Assembly (NCBI GenBank): GCA_019244235.1
Contig: JAFASY010000180.1
Span: 1 to 57,146, forward strand
Reading direction: 5' to 3'
DNA length: 57,146 nucleotides
DNA from: Chroococcidiopsidaceae cyanobacterium CP_BM_ER_R8_30
GTDB taxonomy: Bacteria; Cyanobacteriota; Cyanobacteriia; Cyanobacteriales; Chroococcidiopsidaceae
The notes under the pieces were generated by a model. It was not told the DNA's origin. It did no database searches and saw nothing but the letters and a program-made list of their open reading frames with translations. Made by a program: the position numbers and the translations under genes. Below are positions 27,601-36,553 of the stretch, piece by piece. Position 1 is the stretch's first letter; the number at the start of each line of letters is the position of its first letter.

Positions 27601-28287
27601 GTTATCCAGTATCAGCAGACAGCGCCAGGAGCGCAAGTATTCAATCACTCGCAAAACTCTACCTTCTACAGTTTCTGGTAAAGCTATTTCTTGCTGCTGG
27701 GAAAGAAATTGAATCAGCTCGGCTAACAGGTCTTGAACTGGTGGGGCATTCCGTAGACTTCTCCAGAACAGAAACTCAAACTGGTCTTGAATCCGTTGAG
27801 TAATGCTGACTGCCAAAGCCGTTTTACCAATCCCACCCATGCCAAACAGCCCCACTAAGCGACAGTGGTCTTGCACTATCCACTGTTCTAGGGTTTCCAG
27901 TTCGGCAGTGCGTCCGTAGAAGACAGGTAAATCAACTGCATCTCCCCAATCTTGGTGCTTATTAGCACTTGTCCTGACAGAGACGCTCACCTTCGGAGCA
28001 ACTGCTTGAATTAGTTGCGCTTCTTCGGCAATGAGTTTGCCTTGACATTGCAGCAAGACTGAGTGGAGATTTTTTTTAGTGACCCTCTGCCCAAAGCTTT
28101 CTGAGAGGAGCTGCCATAGTTGCGCTCCAGCAACCCTGATATAGCCCAAGTCATACCCACAAGTACTAGCAATCTCCTGATAAGACTGTTCTAACCAACA
28201 GAGCCGAAATATTGTCTCTTGAATTTTGTTCAGATGTTTGGGCTCTATGATCCTTTGGACAATTACTAGTGCTTCTTCAACGTTCAT
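24637..28287 (-). CDS. STAND NTPase with 14 WD40 repeats
   Basis: 1216 aa. The N-terminal helical region (about 1-85, [20 protein letters not shown]) resembles the HTH-like head of cyanobacterial STAND proteins. An NB-ARC ATPase follows: P-loop [13 protein letters not shown] (about 147-159), Walker [11 protein letters not shown] and a GNPLALK motif. A pentapeptide-like stretch ([16 protein letters not shown]) leads into 14 WD40 repeats (about residues 580-1165), enough for two seven-bladed propellers. These proteins are thought to be signal-triggered oligomerising switches, in some cases in phage defence or cell death. No separate effector domain is visible, so the output is unknown. Confidence 0.92.
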   Translation of the reverse strand: MNVEEALVIVQRIIEPKHLNKIQETIFRLCWLEQSYQEIASTCGYDLGYIRVAGAQLWQLLSESFGQRVTKKNLHSVLLQCQGKLIAEEAQLIQAVAPKVSVSVRTSANKHQDWGDAVDLPVFYGRTAELETLEQWIVQDHCRLVGLFGMGGIGKTALAVSITQRIQDQFEFLFWRSLRNAPPVQDLLAELIQFLSQQQEIALPETVEGRVLRVIEYLRSWRCLLILDNAETILSSGESTGCYREGYSGYGQLLRCVAETAHHSCLLLTSREQPRGWEVRAGETLPARSLHLAGLPIAVAREMFQARGEFVASEAEWRTLVEHYAGNPLALKMVAPAIRDLFDSIVARFLELLAQGTLVFQDIRNLLDRQFERLTDLETEVMYWLALEREPVTFPDLQADLVSNVRPGEILEALASLQRRSLIEPSASGFTQQPAVMEYMTEKLLEQVCQEITTESIGLLMSHSLIKAQAKDYVRASQVRVVLEVLVAQLQRFLRTNKHIESKLKQILFKLQTDYAALPGYGAGNLINLLRQCQIDLTSYDFSELAVWQAYLQDVNLHDVNFTNADLARSVFTQTLGGILSVAFSPDGKLLATGDTSGQLCLWQVVDGKQLLTCLHGTWLWAVAFSPDGTKLASGSQEPTVKVWDVRTGQCLSTLHGHSNTIISVSFSPDGHTLASCGADPVVRLWDVRTGEGLRILEGHTGYVRSIAFSPDGTTLASGGSDASLKLWDVSEGLCRQTLQGHTGEVWSLAFNREGTILASGSSDKTIKLWHVPTGLCYTTLQGDSDWVHTIAFSPQAYILVSGSADRMVRVWDISNGKCLRKLQGHTDRIWHVSCSPDGQTVASSSDDQSVRLWDISTGRLVKTLQGYTNQVWSVACSPDGQLLASGGDDAVVRLWSVSQERLFKTFSGHSSRIQSVTFNSNGRLLASSSDDCTVRLCAVSTGECNITLRGHTHPIRIIAFSPNDQLLATASIDQTVKLWVCSTGQCLNTLSGHTNWVQSVTFSPDGQLLASGSHDTSIKLWDVETGSCLQTLLGHNAQVVSVAFSPQGQLLASGSIDSSVKLWDVSTGSCLTTLLGHHGLVSSVAFSPDGQILASGSDDFLVKLWSMSTGQTLKTLRGHTGMISSVVFHPQGGTLFSSSLDGTIKQWDVESGKCLLTLQPPRPYEGMNITGVTGLTAAQKATLKALGAVEFDTAVAESNVLPLRGQPDRKRRSGR

Positions 28288-28299
28288 CTATCAAGGATT

Positions 28300-28990
28300 T
28301 TAAACAATAGTTTTTTGATAGCAAGGTTGTGGCTATTAGAAAGCCGCTTGAACTCAGCCAGAATTACGGCTTCCAGGCGTAATCCCAGGAGCAGGATTCT
28401 TGCCTATCCTCCAAATCGCTTGCTGGAGCACAGCGATAAGTTTTGATAGCGTTGACCTCTCATTAGCCTGAGCCAAAAATAAGAGTTCTGCTGTAAAGCC
28501 CTTAAAAATGTTATGTAACACTTTTACCAATTACGGAATAAAAGCACATACACCCAATAGAAGATTTATTAACTCTTACTTGTGGAAGAGCCAATAATCG
28601 CAGTATTGCTTAAATTAGTTATGTTAAATCTACTACCTAAAGATGGCCTTGGCTATTTGGACATAACTTTTTTCATAACTTTTCTGGCTTGACATCAGTT
28701 GGTTAAGAGAGGAAAGTTAAAAATGACAGATAAAAAAGCAAATTTGGCTTTAGAAATATCAGGAATTTAGTTAACGTAACAACGTTTTAATTTCTGTTAA
28801 AGACTTGTAAAATTTGGGAATGGTATCTTTATGAAGAGTAAAAACCTAATCTTGAATAGATAGTGTAGGACTTTCTGTTGATAGCATTCAATGCTTTTGC
28901 TTATGCAGCCAATTCATCTTGTTGATTTAGTACCACTGTGCCTTTCTCAGTTTCCTTAGGATAAATTTAATGCAGCTACCGCTCAGATTT
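28300..28990. other. 690-bp AT-rich region without a recognised gene
   Basis: It separates the STAND gene from the secreted-protein cluster. The only item of note is a 15-codon frame at 28723-28770 (MTDKKANLALEISGI), with GAGAGGAAAG eight bases before its ATG and TTGACA further upstream. It may be a leader peptide or the cut-off start of a lost gene. No repeats or RNA genes were seen. Confidence 0.4.
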
Positions 28991-29004
28991 ATTTGAGGAG
29001 GTTT

Positions 29005-29430
29005 ATGATGTTAAAACGTCTCTTTATATTACCAATAGCTTTAACAGTAACACTTTTGACAATATCAAATCAAAAAATTGCTCAGGCTAGTGACTGTTCT
29101 GATTACATTTCACAAGGAACAAGTTTAAACTGGAGCCAAAGATCTCCTTCTGGTTTTTATACAGGAACTATGGAGGTAGGTAGTACATGGGATTGTGAAA
29201 GCGCTGTTTGTTTTTCTGGTAGCTTTGATGATGGGACTCCGATTCAAGGAGAGTATAGAAATAACAATTTTGAGATGACTAGAACGATTAAAAGTAACCA
29301 TGTAGAAGGTGGTTTAGCAATTCAGGAGTTCAGGGGAACATGTACTAATGATGAAGTAATTAGAGGAACATGGAGTGATAGAGTTGGAACAGGTTCCGGT
29401 TGGAGTGGACCTTTTAAGATTAGAAAATGA
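29005..29430 (+). CDS. Secreted protein of unknown function (cluster member 1)
   Basis: About 141 aa. The N-terminus (MMLKRLFILPIALTVTLLTI ... AQAS) is a Sec signal peptide with a likely AQA-S cleavage site. The mature part has four cysteines and a small beta-rich pattern, CFSGSFDDGTPIQGEYRNN ... GTWSDRVGTGSGWSGPFKI, resembling the small secreted domains in which a base structure is compared with an added group. GAGGAGG at 28995-29001 sets the start at 29005 or at the adjacent ATG 29008. I do not recognise a family. It heads a run of five secreted proteins on the same strand. Confidence 0.65.
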   Translation: MMLKRLFILPIALTVTLLTISNQKIAQASDCSDYISQGTSLNWSQRSPSGFYTGTMEVGSTWDCESAVCFSGSFDDGTPIQGEYRNNNFEMTRTIKSNHVEGGLAIQEFRGTCTNDEVIRGTWSDRVGTGSGWSGPFKIRK

Positions 29431-29458
29431 TAAATAAGGTAGCTGTTCTTAAGGAGTT

Positions 29459-29746
29459 ATGTTAAAAATCAAACTTGCATTAATTGCGATTACTTCTTTG
29501 CTATTAGCCGAAGTAGTTACCCTAAAACCTGTAAATAGTCAGAGTGTATTTGACATCATGGTTGCTCCTGCTAGACCTCCAGCAAAACAACAACTACCCT
29601 GCCAAGCAACCAATGGAGGCCCTTATGCCACTTGTAGCAGAACAGTCCATCTTCAAAATGTTTCGGCTTCAACAACTGTAGCTTTGTTTTCTGATGGCAG
29701 GTATTACATCACTGCTGATGTGTCTCCGTACAACTATCAACAATAA
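29459..29746 (+). CDS. Secreted small protein of unknown function (cluster member 2)
   Basis: 95 aa with a Sec signal peptide (MLKIKLALIAITSLLLAEVV, cleavage likely near VNSQS). The mature part of about 65 residues has two cysteines (QLPCQATNGG and ATCSRT) that could form one disulfide. It starts 28 bp after the previous gene, with AAGGAG close before the ATG, so the two are probably co-transcribed. No family recognised. Confidence 0.55.
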   Translation: MLKIKLALIAITSLLLAEVVTLKPVNSQSVFDIMVAPARPPAKQQLPCQATNGGPYATCSRTVHLQNVSASTTVALFSDGRYYITADVSPYNYQQ

Positions 29747-30007
29747 TATGCGAAGCTATGAAAAAGTGCCCCGGCTTTTATTAATATCTTTTGCTTTGTT
29801 GAAAACCTACCAGCGCTGGCAAAGAGTAACGATATAAAAATAGCTGTACAGATTAACAAAGATTTAATAGTCGTACATCAATCGTTGACTGCATGAAGTC
29901 TTGAGCAATCACGATAATAAAGTTGATGAAAAATGCGGTTAAGTTGTTTATTGTTTTTCGGTTGTGTTACCAAAGTTTGTTGACTATTTCCCTGAGATGT
30001 TAAAGCG

Positions 30008-30520
30008 ATGAAGACATTATTATCTAAAAGTTTAGCTGTATATGCAACTATTATTAATCTTGGTACTTTCGTTCTAACTACAAAAATTGCTCTTGCTGGT
30101 TGCAACCCCTTTGGTTGTTCTAGTGTACCGAATGTTGAATGTAATCCATTTGGTTGTCCTATTCCACCCAATGGAGCAGCATGCAACCCCTTTGGCTGCC
30201 CTCCAGCTCAAGCTCTACCTAATTCTGATGGAGACCCTCGTGATTTCAACATTCAAAACGATGCGGAGTTACCAATATCCCAGGTTTATATAAGACCTAC
30301 AAATGTCAATAATGCTATATGGTCTAGTGATAGACTAGGTGATAGTTCTATTAGATCTAATACAATCTTCCGAGTTCATATGAACAGCTATCCTTCTGAG
30401 GAGTGCTACTTCGACATAAAGGCAGTCTACTCTGACTCTACTTATGATTACAGTGAAGGTGAGAATCTATGCAACATAAAAACCAAGAGATATGTTGGTC
30501 ATAGTGGTGACTATAAATGA
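30008..30520 (+). CDS. Secreted CNPFGC-repeat protein (cluster member 3)
   Basis: 170 aa with a signal peptide (about 1-30). Directly after it come three copies of CNPFGC separated by 9-10 residues of proline-rich spacer. The rest (about 75-165) is one domain, NDAELPISQVYIRPTNVNNAIW ... LGDSSIRSNTIFRVHM ... CYFDIKAVYSDS. It matches a widespread small bacterial secreted domain with the pattern N-x-PI-x2-lYvSP ... W ... LG ... CxfDlr. Function is unknown. The CNPFGC hexads could bind metal or form a disulfide-linked necklace. GTTAAAGCG precedes the ATG; no strong ribosome binding site. Confidence 0.7.
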   Translation: MKTLLSKSLAVYATIINLGTFVLTTKIALAGCNPFGCSSVPNVECNPFGCPIPPNGAACNPFGCPPAQALPNSDGDPRDFNIQNDAELPISQVYIRPTNVNNAIWSSDRLGDSSIRSNTIFRVHMNSYPSEECYFDIKAVYSDSTYDYSEGENLCNIKTKRYVGHSGDYK

Positions 30521-30874
30521 CTAGATTTTTAGGTGGAGTTCTCAATTAGGTTTAATACTTGTAAATTCTTATATATCTATATGGAACTTGAATTCCTCCA
30601 TGCGAAGATAGTGTGGAGGACTGCGATTGATGCACTTCAAACTTGAATTGGCAAAGTTTGTACAGACATGTGATGCGTGACTGCTGGCTCAAGCCTGTAA
30701 GCAGGCATTGTAATGATGAATAAAATACCAAATCGCGCCATATAGTTCTCTAGCTTCTTTGAAAAAGATAGAGTGATTCTAACAAACGACAAATCCGCTG
30801 GTGATGGTATTGTTAGAGCCCTATAATTGGTTTGACTACTCTCTTTTCCAACTGCCTGGTGACGTTTTTTTGAA
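30521..30874. other. 354-bp gap inside the secreted-protein cluster
   Basis: AT-rich and without a recognised gene. A CCTCCA/TGGAGG hairpin (about 30595-30620) and a GCCTGTAAGCAGGC hairpin (about 30694-30707) are visible. A 21-codon frame from 30591 (MELEFLHAKIVWRTAIDAL) is probably chance. Confidence 0.35.
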
Positions 30875-31954
30875 ATGAAAACTAATTCTAAGACAATGAA
30901 AAAATTGCTTTTTGTTACCTTGCCAATTATAGTTTTTTCAACATTACTTGGTCTTCAAAATTTTGCACGTGCTGATCGCCTTCAATGCCAATCAAATCCA
31001 AAGATTGGGGATAGATGTACTGCAAGAGTTACTATCAGGTTACGAAAAGTCGAATCGGATGGATCTGACGAGTACCATAACAGATTCGAACCGGACCCAG
31101 GTTGGGTTATTGAGGATTTTGATGCCCGTAGCGGTGAGCGTGGACGCACAGGTGAAGTATCGGGTCCAACTGCTACTCCAGTTCAAGCAGGTAACACAGT
31201 TACATCCTCAAGTTATGCAAAATCACAAATTGACCGAGTAGATGAAACAACTCAAAAACTAAGAGCTCAATTCGGTGACCTCCCCATTTACGGTGAGATT
31301 GAAAATCAAGCGCGAACTGAATTGTCTAACGCTGAGGAAACTGCCGCTAAATTTACAACTAGTAACCGGGGTTTACAAATTGACGCATCGGTAGCAGTAG
31401 AGGGAGGTTGCCACCACAGGATATTTGGGAAATGTGAAGACTGGGGGCCCGGAGGCTCACTAGATACAGATGTATTTGTATACCTCAGGTATGTTGGAAC
31501 AAATCAGGATATTGATCGAATTGCTAACAAATACATTGACCAAGCAAATCAAGCAAAAGGACAAAATCTAACAGCTAATAATTCAGCCGTGGTGACGACA
31601 GATGAACTTCCAACTGAGAAAAATTCAGTATCTGCTTGTTCATCTACATACGATCCTAGACCATACCGACCAGGTACTTCTAACTGGGATGGGCATGTCG
31701 GCAAAATAGCATTTAATAACGGAACGAATAGAATTGTAAAGGTCACACTGTATCACCCTGACGCTCCCAATAGACAATTCGGAAGTTGGAATATTCAACC
31801 TGGAGCTAATACTTTCCTTGGTGATAATAACTATGGTATGGATTGGGGAATTCAAGTAGACAATTCTAACATTTGCATCCTCAAGCTAGTCTCTGACTTT
31901 TCTAATGACTCTAACGGTGCTCACTTTCAAACCTGGCCTGAAAGATTACGTTGA
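30875..31954 (+). CDS. Secreted protein of unknown function (cluster member 4)
   Basis: 359 aa. Signal peptide about 1-34 (ending FARAD). The middle region (about 35-235) is hydrophilic and helical with many Asn/Thr. The C-terminal 90 residues (from YDPRPYRPGTSNWDG) form a separate beta-rich domain ending GSWNIQPGANTFLGDN..MDWGIQ. Six or so cysteines point to an oxidising location. An ATG at 30896 after a second lysine-rich start is an alternative. I do not recognise the family. It is in the same orientation as its neighbours but with larger gaps. Confidence 0.65.
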   Translation: MKTNSKTMKKLLFVTLPIIVFSTLLGLQNFARADRLQCQSNPKIGDRCTARVTIRLRKVESDGSDEYHNRFEPDPGWVIEDFDARSGERGRTGEVSGPTATPVQAGNTVTSSSYAKSQIDRVDETTQKLRAQFGDLPIYGEIENQARTELSNAEETAAKFTTSNRGLQIDASVAVEGGCHHRIFGKCEDWGPGGSLDTDVFVYLRYVGTNQDIDRIANKYIDQANQAKGQNLTANNSAVVTTDELPTEKNSVSACSSTYDPRPYRPGTSNWDGHVGKIAFNNGTNRIVKVTLYHPDAPNRQFGSWNIQPGANTFLGDNNYGMDWGIQVDNSNICILKLVSDFSNDSNGAHFQTWPERLR

Positions 31955-32163
31955 TTGGCGGTGTTTTCGATTTGTTGCTTTTAGTCTGAAAAGCTTATAT
32001 ATGGGGCGGTCTAGAAGTTTTAACCAAAAATTCATAACATTAACCTGACCGATATCAAGAAAAGTCTGGGAAAAATCTGATATGCCACGACCATTGTTAC
32101 TTCAGGGTTTCAGAGATTGGATAAAGTCGAGCTAAGTTGTTTATTGTTTTAAGGAATCTTGGT

Positions 32164-33093
32164 ATGAAAATTAAACAGTTAGTAGTTGTTGCTTCGCTGA
32201 CATGTTTGACTTGTGCTTCATCTACTATTGGTACAGTAGATGCACAAACTGGGACGCTATCATATACCTGCCAAGCAACTGGACAATTTTCGTGTGCACC
32301 TTTTAATGTACCTTTTTCGGGATTTGCCTCGACCAGTTATGGCTCCGCCGCCTTTGAAGTTACTAACACTGGTGATGGCATCGGAATACTTGGCTCTAGC
32401 TCCCACAGCTTTGGGGTATATGGTGCTAGCACTGATGGCTACGGGGTGTATGGTACCAGCACCAACACCGTTGGTGTATATGGCTACAGCCCAAACAATT
32501 TTGGTTTAGCTGGCATAAGCAACAATAGCGTTGGTGTATATGGCTACAGCGCTACTGGTGCCTCCGCATGGTTCCGAGGTGGCAGTGGCGGAAACGGCTC
32601 ATGTTATTACAATGGAGGAAGCAACTGGACGTGCAGCAGTGACCGAAATTTAAAGGAGAACTTTATTCCTGTAGATGTAAAAAATATTCTTCAACAGGTT
32701 AATCAACTACCAATCACTAGATGGAACATGAAAGGGGGAAAAATAACTGCAAAACACATTGGACCTATGGCTCAAGACTTTCATGCTCTATTTGCAGTTG
32801 GAGAGGATGACAAGCTTATTAACACAGGAGATGTTCAGGGTGTAACGCTGGCAGCTATTCAAGGGCTATATAAGGTAGTGTTGGAAAAAGACAATCAGCT
32901 TCAGAAGTTAGTGCGGGAAAAAGATACCCAACTTCAGGAGCAGGGAGCTAAGATTGTACACTTACAGAATCAGATAGCTAACCTTCAGAGGCATCAGACT
33001 GAGATTGCACAACTACGGAAAGAAATGAATATAGTGAAAATACAGTTGATGGCCAGTGGCAGTGTCAAAGAAATACAGAACCAAAAAGATTAA
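32164..33093 (+). CDS. Secreted repeat protein with S74 self-cleaving chaperone domain
   Basis: 309 aa from the ATG at 32164. Signal peptide about 1-26. The passenger (about 60-140) contains repeats of the type GVYGxSxxxxGVYG, a pattern expected for a trimeric beta-helix or fibre. The C-terminal 150 residues are a Peptidase_S74 intramolecular chaperone: SDRNLKENF holds the Ser159/Lys164 dyad that cuts just before the serine in phage endosialidase. It is followed by a long coiled coil ending in KEMNIVKIQLM. In phage tailspikes this domain folds the trimer and is then released. Here it is on a chromosomal secreted protein, so a cell-surface fibre is likely. Confidence 0.82.
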   Translation: MKIKQLVVVASLTCLTCASSTIGTVDAQTGTLSYTCQATGQFSCAPFNVPFSGFASTSYGSAAFEVTNTGDGIGILGSSSHSFGVYGASTDGYGVYGTSTNTVGVYGYSPNNFGLAGISNNSVGVYGYSATGASAWFRGGSGGNGSCYYNGGSNWTCSSDRNLKENFIPVDVKNILQQVNQLPITRWNMKGGKITAKHIGPMAQDFHALFAVGEDDKLINTGDVQGVTLAAIQGLYKVVLEKDNQLQKLVREKDTQLQEQGAKIVHLQNQIANLQRHQTEIAQLRKEMNIVKIQLMASGSVKEIQNQKD

Positions 33094-33312
33094 GGTAGTG
33101 CTGAATAGTAATGGCCAAGAGCAGGGTATTGCAGGTTAAACAGTTGCTTTAGAGGGGAGAGGAATCGTTTTTTTGGCACCTGGTTTGTCTACGTAGTTGG
33201 CAGTTTTGCATGTCTCTATTACAGCTTTAGCTTCAACCGTTAGAAGCCGACCACCAAGACTCACGTCAACGCGATGTTTTGGTGCGTGGATGAATGGCGG
33301 AGCAGGACTACG

Positions 33313-33735
33313 CTAGCCGCTTAACACCTGTTCTGCACTCAGTTGCAGGGTGGGGAAACTGAGAGAGGATAGGCGATTGGCACCTGTATACACCGCTTCT
33401 TCATACAACCCTTCCACCAGAGTCAACAAAGTTACTTGCTTTGCTTCGGAGTCTACAATCCAATACTCTGGAATCTTCCTGGCTGCATACTCGGAACGTT
33501 TATGGCGGTAATCCCGCTTTTCATTGTCTGAACCAGGAGAAACAACTTCCGCAACTAATTGAGGAGACGGCATATCCAATAGAATAATACTGCGAGGAGC
33601 ACCTTGGAGTGCAGCAGCAGATTCCTCTGTTAACACCATTACATCAGGTACCCGTGTGGTCGCACGAGAACCACTTACCACGATTTCTGTACCACGGCGT
33701 AGCCAATGACTGCATTTGTTTTTGAGAGATAGTAT
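33313..33735 (-). pseudogene. 5'-truncated Uma2 (DUF820) gene
   Basis: About 140 codons of a Uma2 protein from the TRVPDVMVLTEES strand to the C-terminus, including PSPQLVAEVVSPGSDNEKRDYRHK and the YWIVDSEAKQVTL strand of the PD-(D/E)xK-like core. The N-terminal third is missing. The frame runs on upstream to 33774, but there it overlaps the end of gmhB and no longer looks like Uma2. Past its stop the same frame stays open for about 50 codons (to near 33138) with no recognisable family. It is probably a deletion product and not expressed on its own. Confidence 0.7.
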
Positions 33736-34306
33736 GGCAAATCCATGCAACAGCAGCAGGTAAATCTGTTGCAATGTAATCTGGTTGAGTGTGGTGTTGG
33801 TAGTCTCCTGCTAGAACGCGGCTGCCATATCCAGTCTGCACTAAAATTCCACAGCACCCAGCATTGTGAGCCAGATCAATATCTGTAGCCTTGTCCCCCA
33901 CCATAAAACTACGGCTCAGATCCAAATCATGTTCCCATGCCGCTGCTACTAGCATCCCAGTATTGGGTTTACGCCAAGTACTGCAACAAGCGAAGTCTGG
34001 ATTGATGCCTCCTTCTTCTGGACTGAGGTAGGGACAGTAATAAAGTGCATCTAATTGCGCCCCAGCTTGTTGTTGCAACAACTGGCAAAGACGCTGGTGC
34101 AGTGCTTCTACATGGTCAACTGAGTAATAGCCTCTGGCTGGTCCTGATTGGTTAGAAACTAGACAGCAAAACACCTGTTGATCATTCAACTGACGCACTG
34201 CCTGGGCGGCACCAGGGATTAAGTGTAAGTCCTCAACATTGTGGATGTAGCCTGCCTCAACATTGAGTACCCCGTCTCGATCGAGAAATACAGCGAGTCT
34301 AGCCAC
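33644..34306 (-). CDS. gmhB: D-glycero-D-manno-heptose 1,7-bisphosphate phosphatase, with abnormal C-terminus
   Basis: HAD-superfamily phosphatase of about 220 aa that removes the 7-phosphate in heptose precursor synthesis. Motif I FLDRDGVLN, motif II SNQSGPARG, the zinc loop CPYLSPEEGG..PDFACCSTWRKP (one usual Cys appears within CCS) and motif III/IV FMVGDKATDIDLA are present. The GTG at 34306 overlaps the stop of the heptosyltransferase by 8 bp. The last 30 or so residues (from about CHTISQKQ) are read out of frame through Uma2 DNA, so the native stop was lost. The core looks intact and active. Confidence 0.85.
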   Translation of the reverse strand: MARLAVFLDRDGVLNVEAGYIHNVEDLHLIPGAAQAVRQLNDQQVFCCLVSNQSGPARGYYSVDHVEALHQRLCQLLQQQAGAQLDALYYCPYLSPEEGGINPDFACCSTWRKPNTGMLVAAAWEHDLDLSRSFMVGDKATDIDLAHNAGCCGILVQTGYGSRVLAGDYQHHTQPDYIATDLPAAVAWICHTISQKQMQSLATPWYRNRGKWFSCDHTGT

Positions 34307-35258
34307 CCCAAACCCGCTCCAAGACTGTTTGAGGAGCAATATCTGCCATCTTTGTAGTTGGCGATTTAATGCCTAAGAAGCGATCACTGACAGGTAACAA
34401 TTTTTGTGGCTCTGTTGGACCAAACAAGGCAATAGTATAAGTTTGAACTGCCACGGCAAGATGCATCGGTGCACTATCAGTACACAGCATCAAGTTAGCA
34501 CCAGCAATTAGCGCTGCTAGTTTCCCAATATCAGCAGGGGAAGTCACTTTGACGTTGGGACAGGACGACAACAACTGTTGCACCAACCGCGCATCTTCTG
34601 GTCCCTGGATCAGGACTATCGGCAAATCTGGCTGACGTTGTTGTAAGCTCTGAATAATCTGCTGCCATTTTTGGGCTGGGTAGATCTTATCGATTCCTTT
34701 AGCTTGAGCTAAGTAGCTGGAACCTCCATGGATTAGAATATAGCCGCTTTCTGCAACGCCTAGCCGTTTCTGCTCACTTTCTGCCCAGTCAATATCTGGT
34801 TTGGGTACGCTAATTGCTAGCTCAGGGCAGGGCGAGTTAATGCCTAGTCCTTGTAGCAAGTCATGGTACATCCGGGCAGCATATTGGGAGGTTTTAAGTG
34901 GAACGGGATTGGTGAGAAAAATTGCTCCTGCTCCACTATAGCCAATGCGCTTGGGAATCCCTGTTAGCCAGAGTAGTAGACCTACAGACCATCGCTGCCC
35001 CAAACTCAGGGTAACACTGTACTCGCGATCGCGGATGACGCCCAGCAAGTTACCCCAGTCTGCCAGACTGTTGCGGTCTTTGAAATCAAATGGGATTGCC
35101 TGATGCACTGACTTGCACACCCGATAGGCACCCAAGGAGCGAGGTTCGACAACGACGTCAATCTGAGCGTCAGGGTACACCTGCTTCAGGTGATCGAGAG
35201 TGGGAAAAAATAGAATTTGGTCGCCAATTCCGCCAGGGACAAGGGCTACTACTCGCAT
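34299..35258 (-). CDS. Glycosyltransferase family 9 (heptosyltransferase-like)
   Basis: 319 aa GT9 protein of the LPS heptosyltransferase type (MRVVALVPGGIGDQILFFPTLDHL; C-terminal LMLCTDSAPMHLAVAVQTYTIALFGPTEP). It would transfer an ADP-heptose-derived or similar sugar to a cell-surface lipid or glycan. It overlaps gmhB by 8 bp in the same orientation, so the two form an operon, consistent with a heptose-using pathway. Which acceptor is used is unknown, since cyanobacterial lipopolysaccharides often lack heptose. Confidence 0.9.
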   Translation of the reverse strand: MRVVALVPGGIGDQILFFPTLDHLKQVYPDAQIDVVVEPRSLGAYRVCKSVHQAIPFDFKDRNSLADWGNLLGVIRDREYSVTLSLGQRWSVGLLLWLTGIPKRIGYSGAGAIFLTNPVPLKTSQYAARMYHDLLQGLGINSPCPELAISVPKPDIDWAESEQKRLGVAESGYILIHGGSSYLAQAKGIDKIYPAQKWQQIIQSLQQRQPDLPIVLIQGPEDARLVQQLLSSCPNVKVTSPADIGKLAALIAGANLMLCTDSAPMHLAVAVQTYTIALFGPTEPQKLLPVSDRFLGIKSPTTKMADIAPQTVLERVWGG

Positions 35259-35304
35259 AGTATTTCTTTACGATGACACGCTCATTATTCTAGGATGAAG
35301 AGTT

Positions 35305-35853
35305 ATGATGCGCATAAAAAATGTCTTGGGAGTCGTACTTTTGCTCTCCAGCACTGGTTGGGGGATGAATCAGCCGAGTTTGGCAGTGAGGCTGATGGAT
35401 GGCACTGTTTACTTTAATCAGCCCCCTAGCTTGGTCAAAGCTACGACGACTTATAAAGACCCGCAGGTTCCATCTACTTACTATTTCACTCTAAGTTTGC
35501 CAGAACAGGCTGGTGAACCTTTACAACGAGTGACATTCGCGCAGTACAAAGGATTAGAAACCATAGCATTTGATTTGAAACGTACAGAAGCAGAGGACGC
35601 AGATTCTAGGCAGCAACTCACTTTGGGAGAGGTAACAAGAGACCGCGAGACGAAAACGGTTTCAGTAACGTTCAACCCACCAATTCCCCCAGGTCGCACA
35701 ATTAAAATTGGTTTGCATGCGATCAGAAATCCTCTAGCTGGTGGAGTCTATTTATTCGGGGTTACGGCATATCCAGCTGGTGAAAAATCTCATGGTCAAT
35801 TTCTCGGCTATGGACGGCTACAGTTTTTGAACCCAGGTGGTGGGATAAGGTAA
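35305..35853 (+). CDS. DUF2808 secreted protein
   Basis: About 182 aa with a signal peptide (to about residue 27) and the DUF2808 core: AVRLMDGTVYFNQPPSLVKATTTYK, then the conserved YYFTLSLPEQAGEPLQ and ALPPGRT-like IPPGRTIKIGL. The family is almost restricted to cyanobacteria and has no known function. A second ATG one codon later is equally possible. It is followed 13 bp later by ispD in the same direction. Confidence 0.88.
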   Translation: MMRIKNVLGVVLLLSSTGWGMNQPSLAVRLMDGTVYFNQPPSLVKATTTYKDPQVPSTYYFTLSLPEQAGEPLQRVTFAQYKGLETIAFDLKRTEAEDADSRQQLTLGEVTRDRETKTVSVTFNPPIPPGRTIKIGLHAIRNPLAGGVYLFGVTAYPAGEKSHGQFLGYGRLQFLNPGGGIR

Positions 35854-35866
35854 AGGGGGGAACGCT

Positions 35867-36550
35867 TTGTACTTATTAATTCCAGCCGCAGGTAGTGGAC
35901 GTCGCATGGGCAGTGAGCGCAACAAACTGCTACTGACGTTGCGATCACAACCTCTGATTGCCTGGACACTGCTTGCAGCTGAGGCATCTCAGTATCTGAG
36001 CTGGATAGGCATTATTGCTCAACCCTCTGACTGGGAAGACTTGAAACGGATTCTGGCAGGGCTATCTGTCACGAAGCCAATTCAGTTGATTCAAGGAGGG
36101 AACACTCGTCAGGAATCTGTTCACAATGGTCTACAAGCGCTTCCTATAGAAGCAGAACATGTTTTAATTCATGATGGTGCTAGATGCCTAGTGACATCAG
36201 CTCTGCTAGACCGATGTGCTGAGGAGATTCACTCTTGTCAAGGTTTAATTGCCGCTGTACCAGTCAAAGACACGATCAAGGTAGTAGATGCGCAAAAATT
36301 CATTCAAAGTACACCCGATCGACGGCAGTTATGGGCAGCGCAAACCCCACAGGCATTTGATGTCCAGCTCTTGAAACAGTGCCATACTGAAGGTCGGCGT
36401 CAAGGCTGGGAAGTCACAGATGATGCAGCTTTGTTTGAAAAGTGTGGTTTGCCAGTCCGCGTTGTTGCAGGAGAGGAAACGAATCTGAAGGTGACGACAC
36501 CTGTAGATCTAGCGATCGCTGAATTCATCCTCCGTCAACGATTGGGGTGA
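35867..36550 (+). CDS. ispD: 2-C-methyl-D-erythritol 4-phosphate cytidylyltransferase
   Basis: IspD, 227 aa, couples CTP to methylerythritol phosphate in the MEP isoprenoid pathway that feeds carotenoids and phytol. Motifs: PAAGSGRRMGSERNK (nucleotide-binding), HDGARCLVT, VPVKDTIKVV and AQTPQAF. The start is a TTG at 35867, supported by AAGGGGGG seven bases upstream and by the protein beginning exactly at MYLLIPAAGSG. Four bases separate it from scpB, so the two genes are probably co-transcribed. Confidence 0.95.
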   Translation: MYLLIPAAGSGRRMGSERNKLLLTLRSQPLIAWTLLAAEASQYLSWIGIIAQPSDWEDLKRILAGLSVTKPIQLIQGGNTRQESVHNGLQALPIEAEHVLIHDGARCLVTSALLDRCAEEIHSCQGLIAAVPVKDTIKVVDAQKFIQSTPDRRQLWAAQTPQAFDVQLLKQCHTEGRRQGWEVTDDAALFEKCGLPVRVVAGEETNLKVTTPVDLAIAEFILRQRLG

Positions 36551-36553
36551 GAC

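Noticed and set aside
28723-28770. 15-codon frame with a good ribosome binding site as a definite gene
   Set aside because: Too short to support without conservation or expression data; mentioned only in the gap description.
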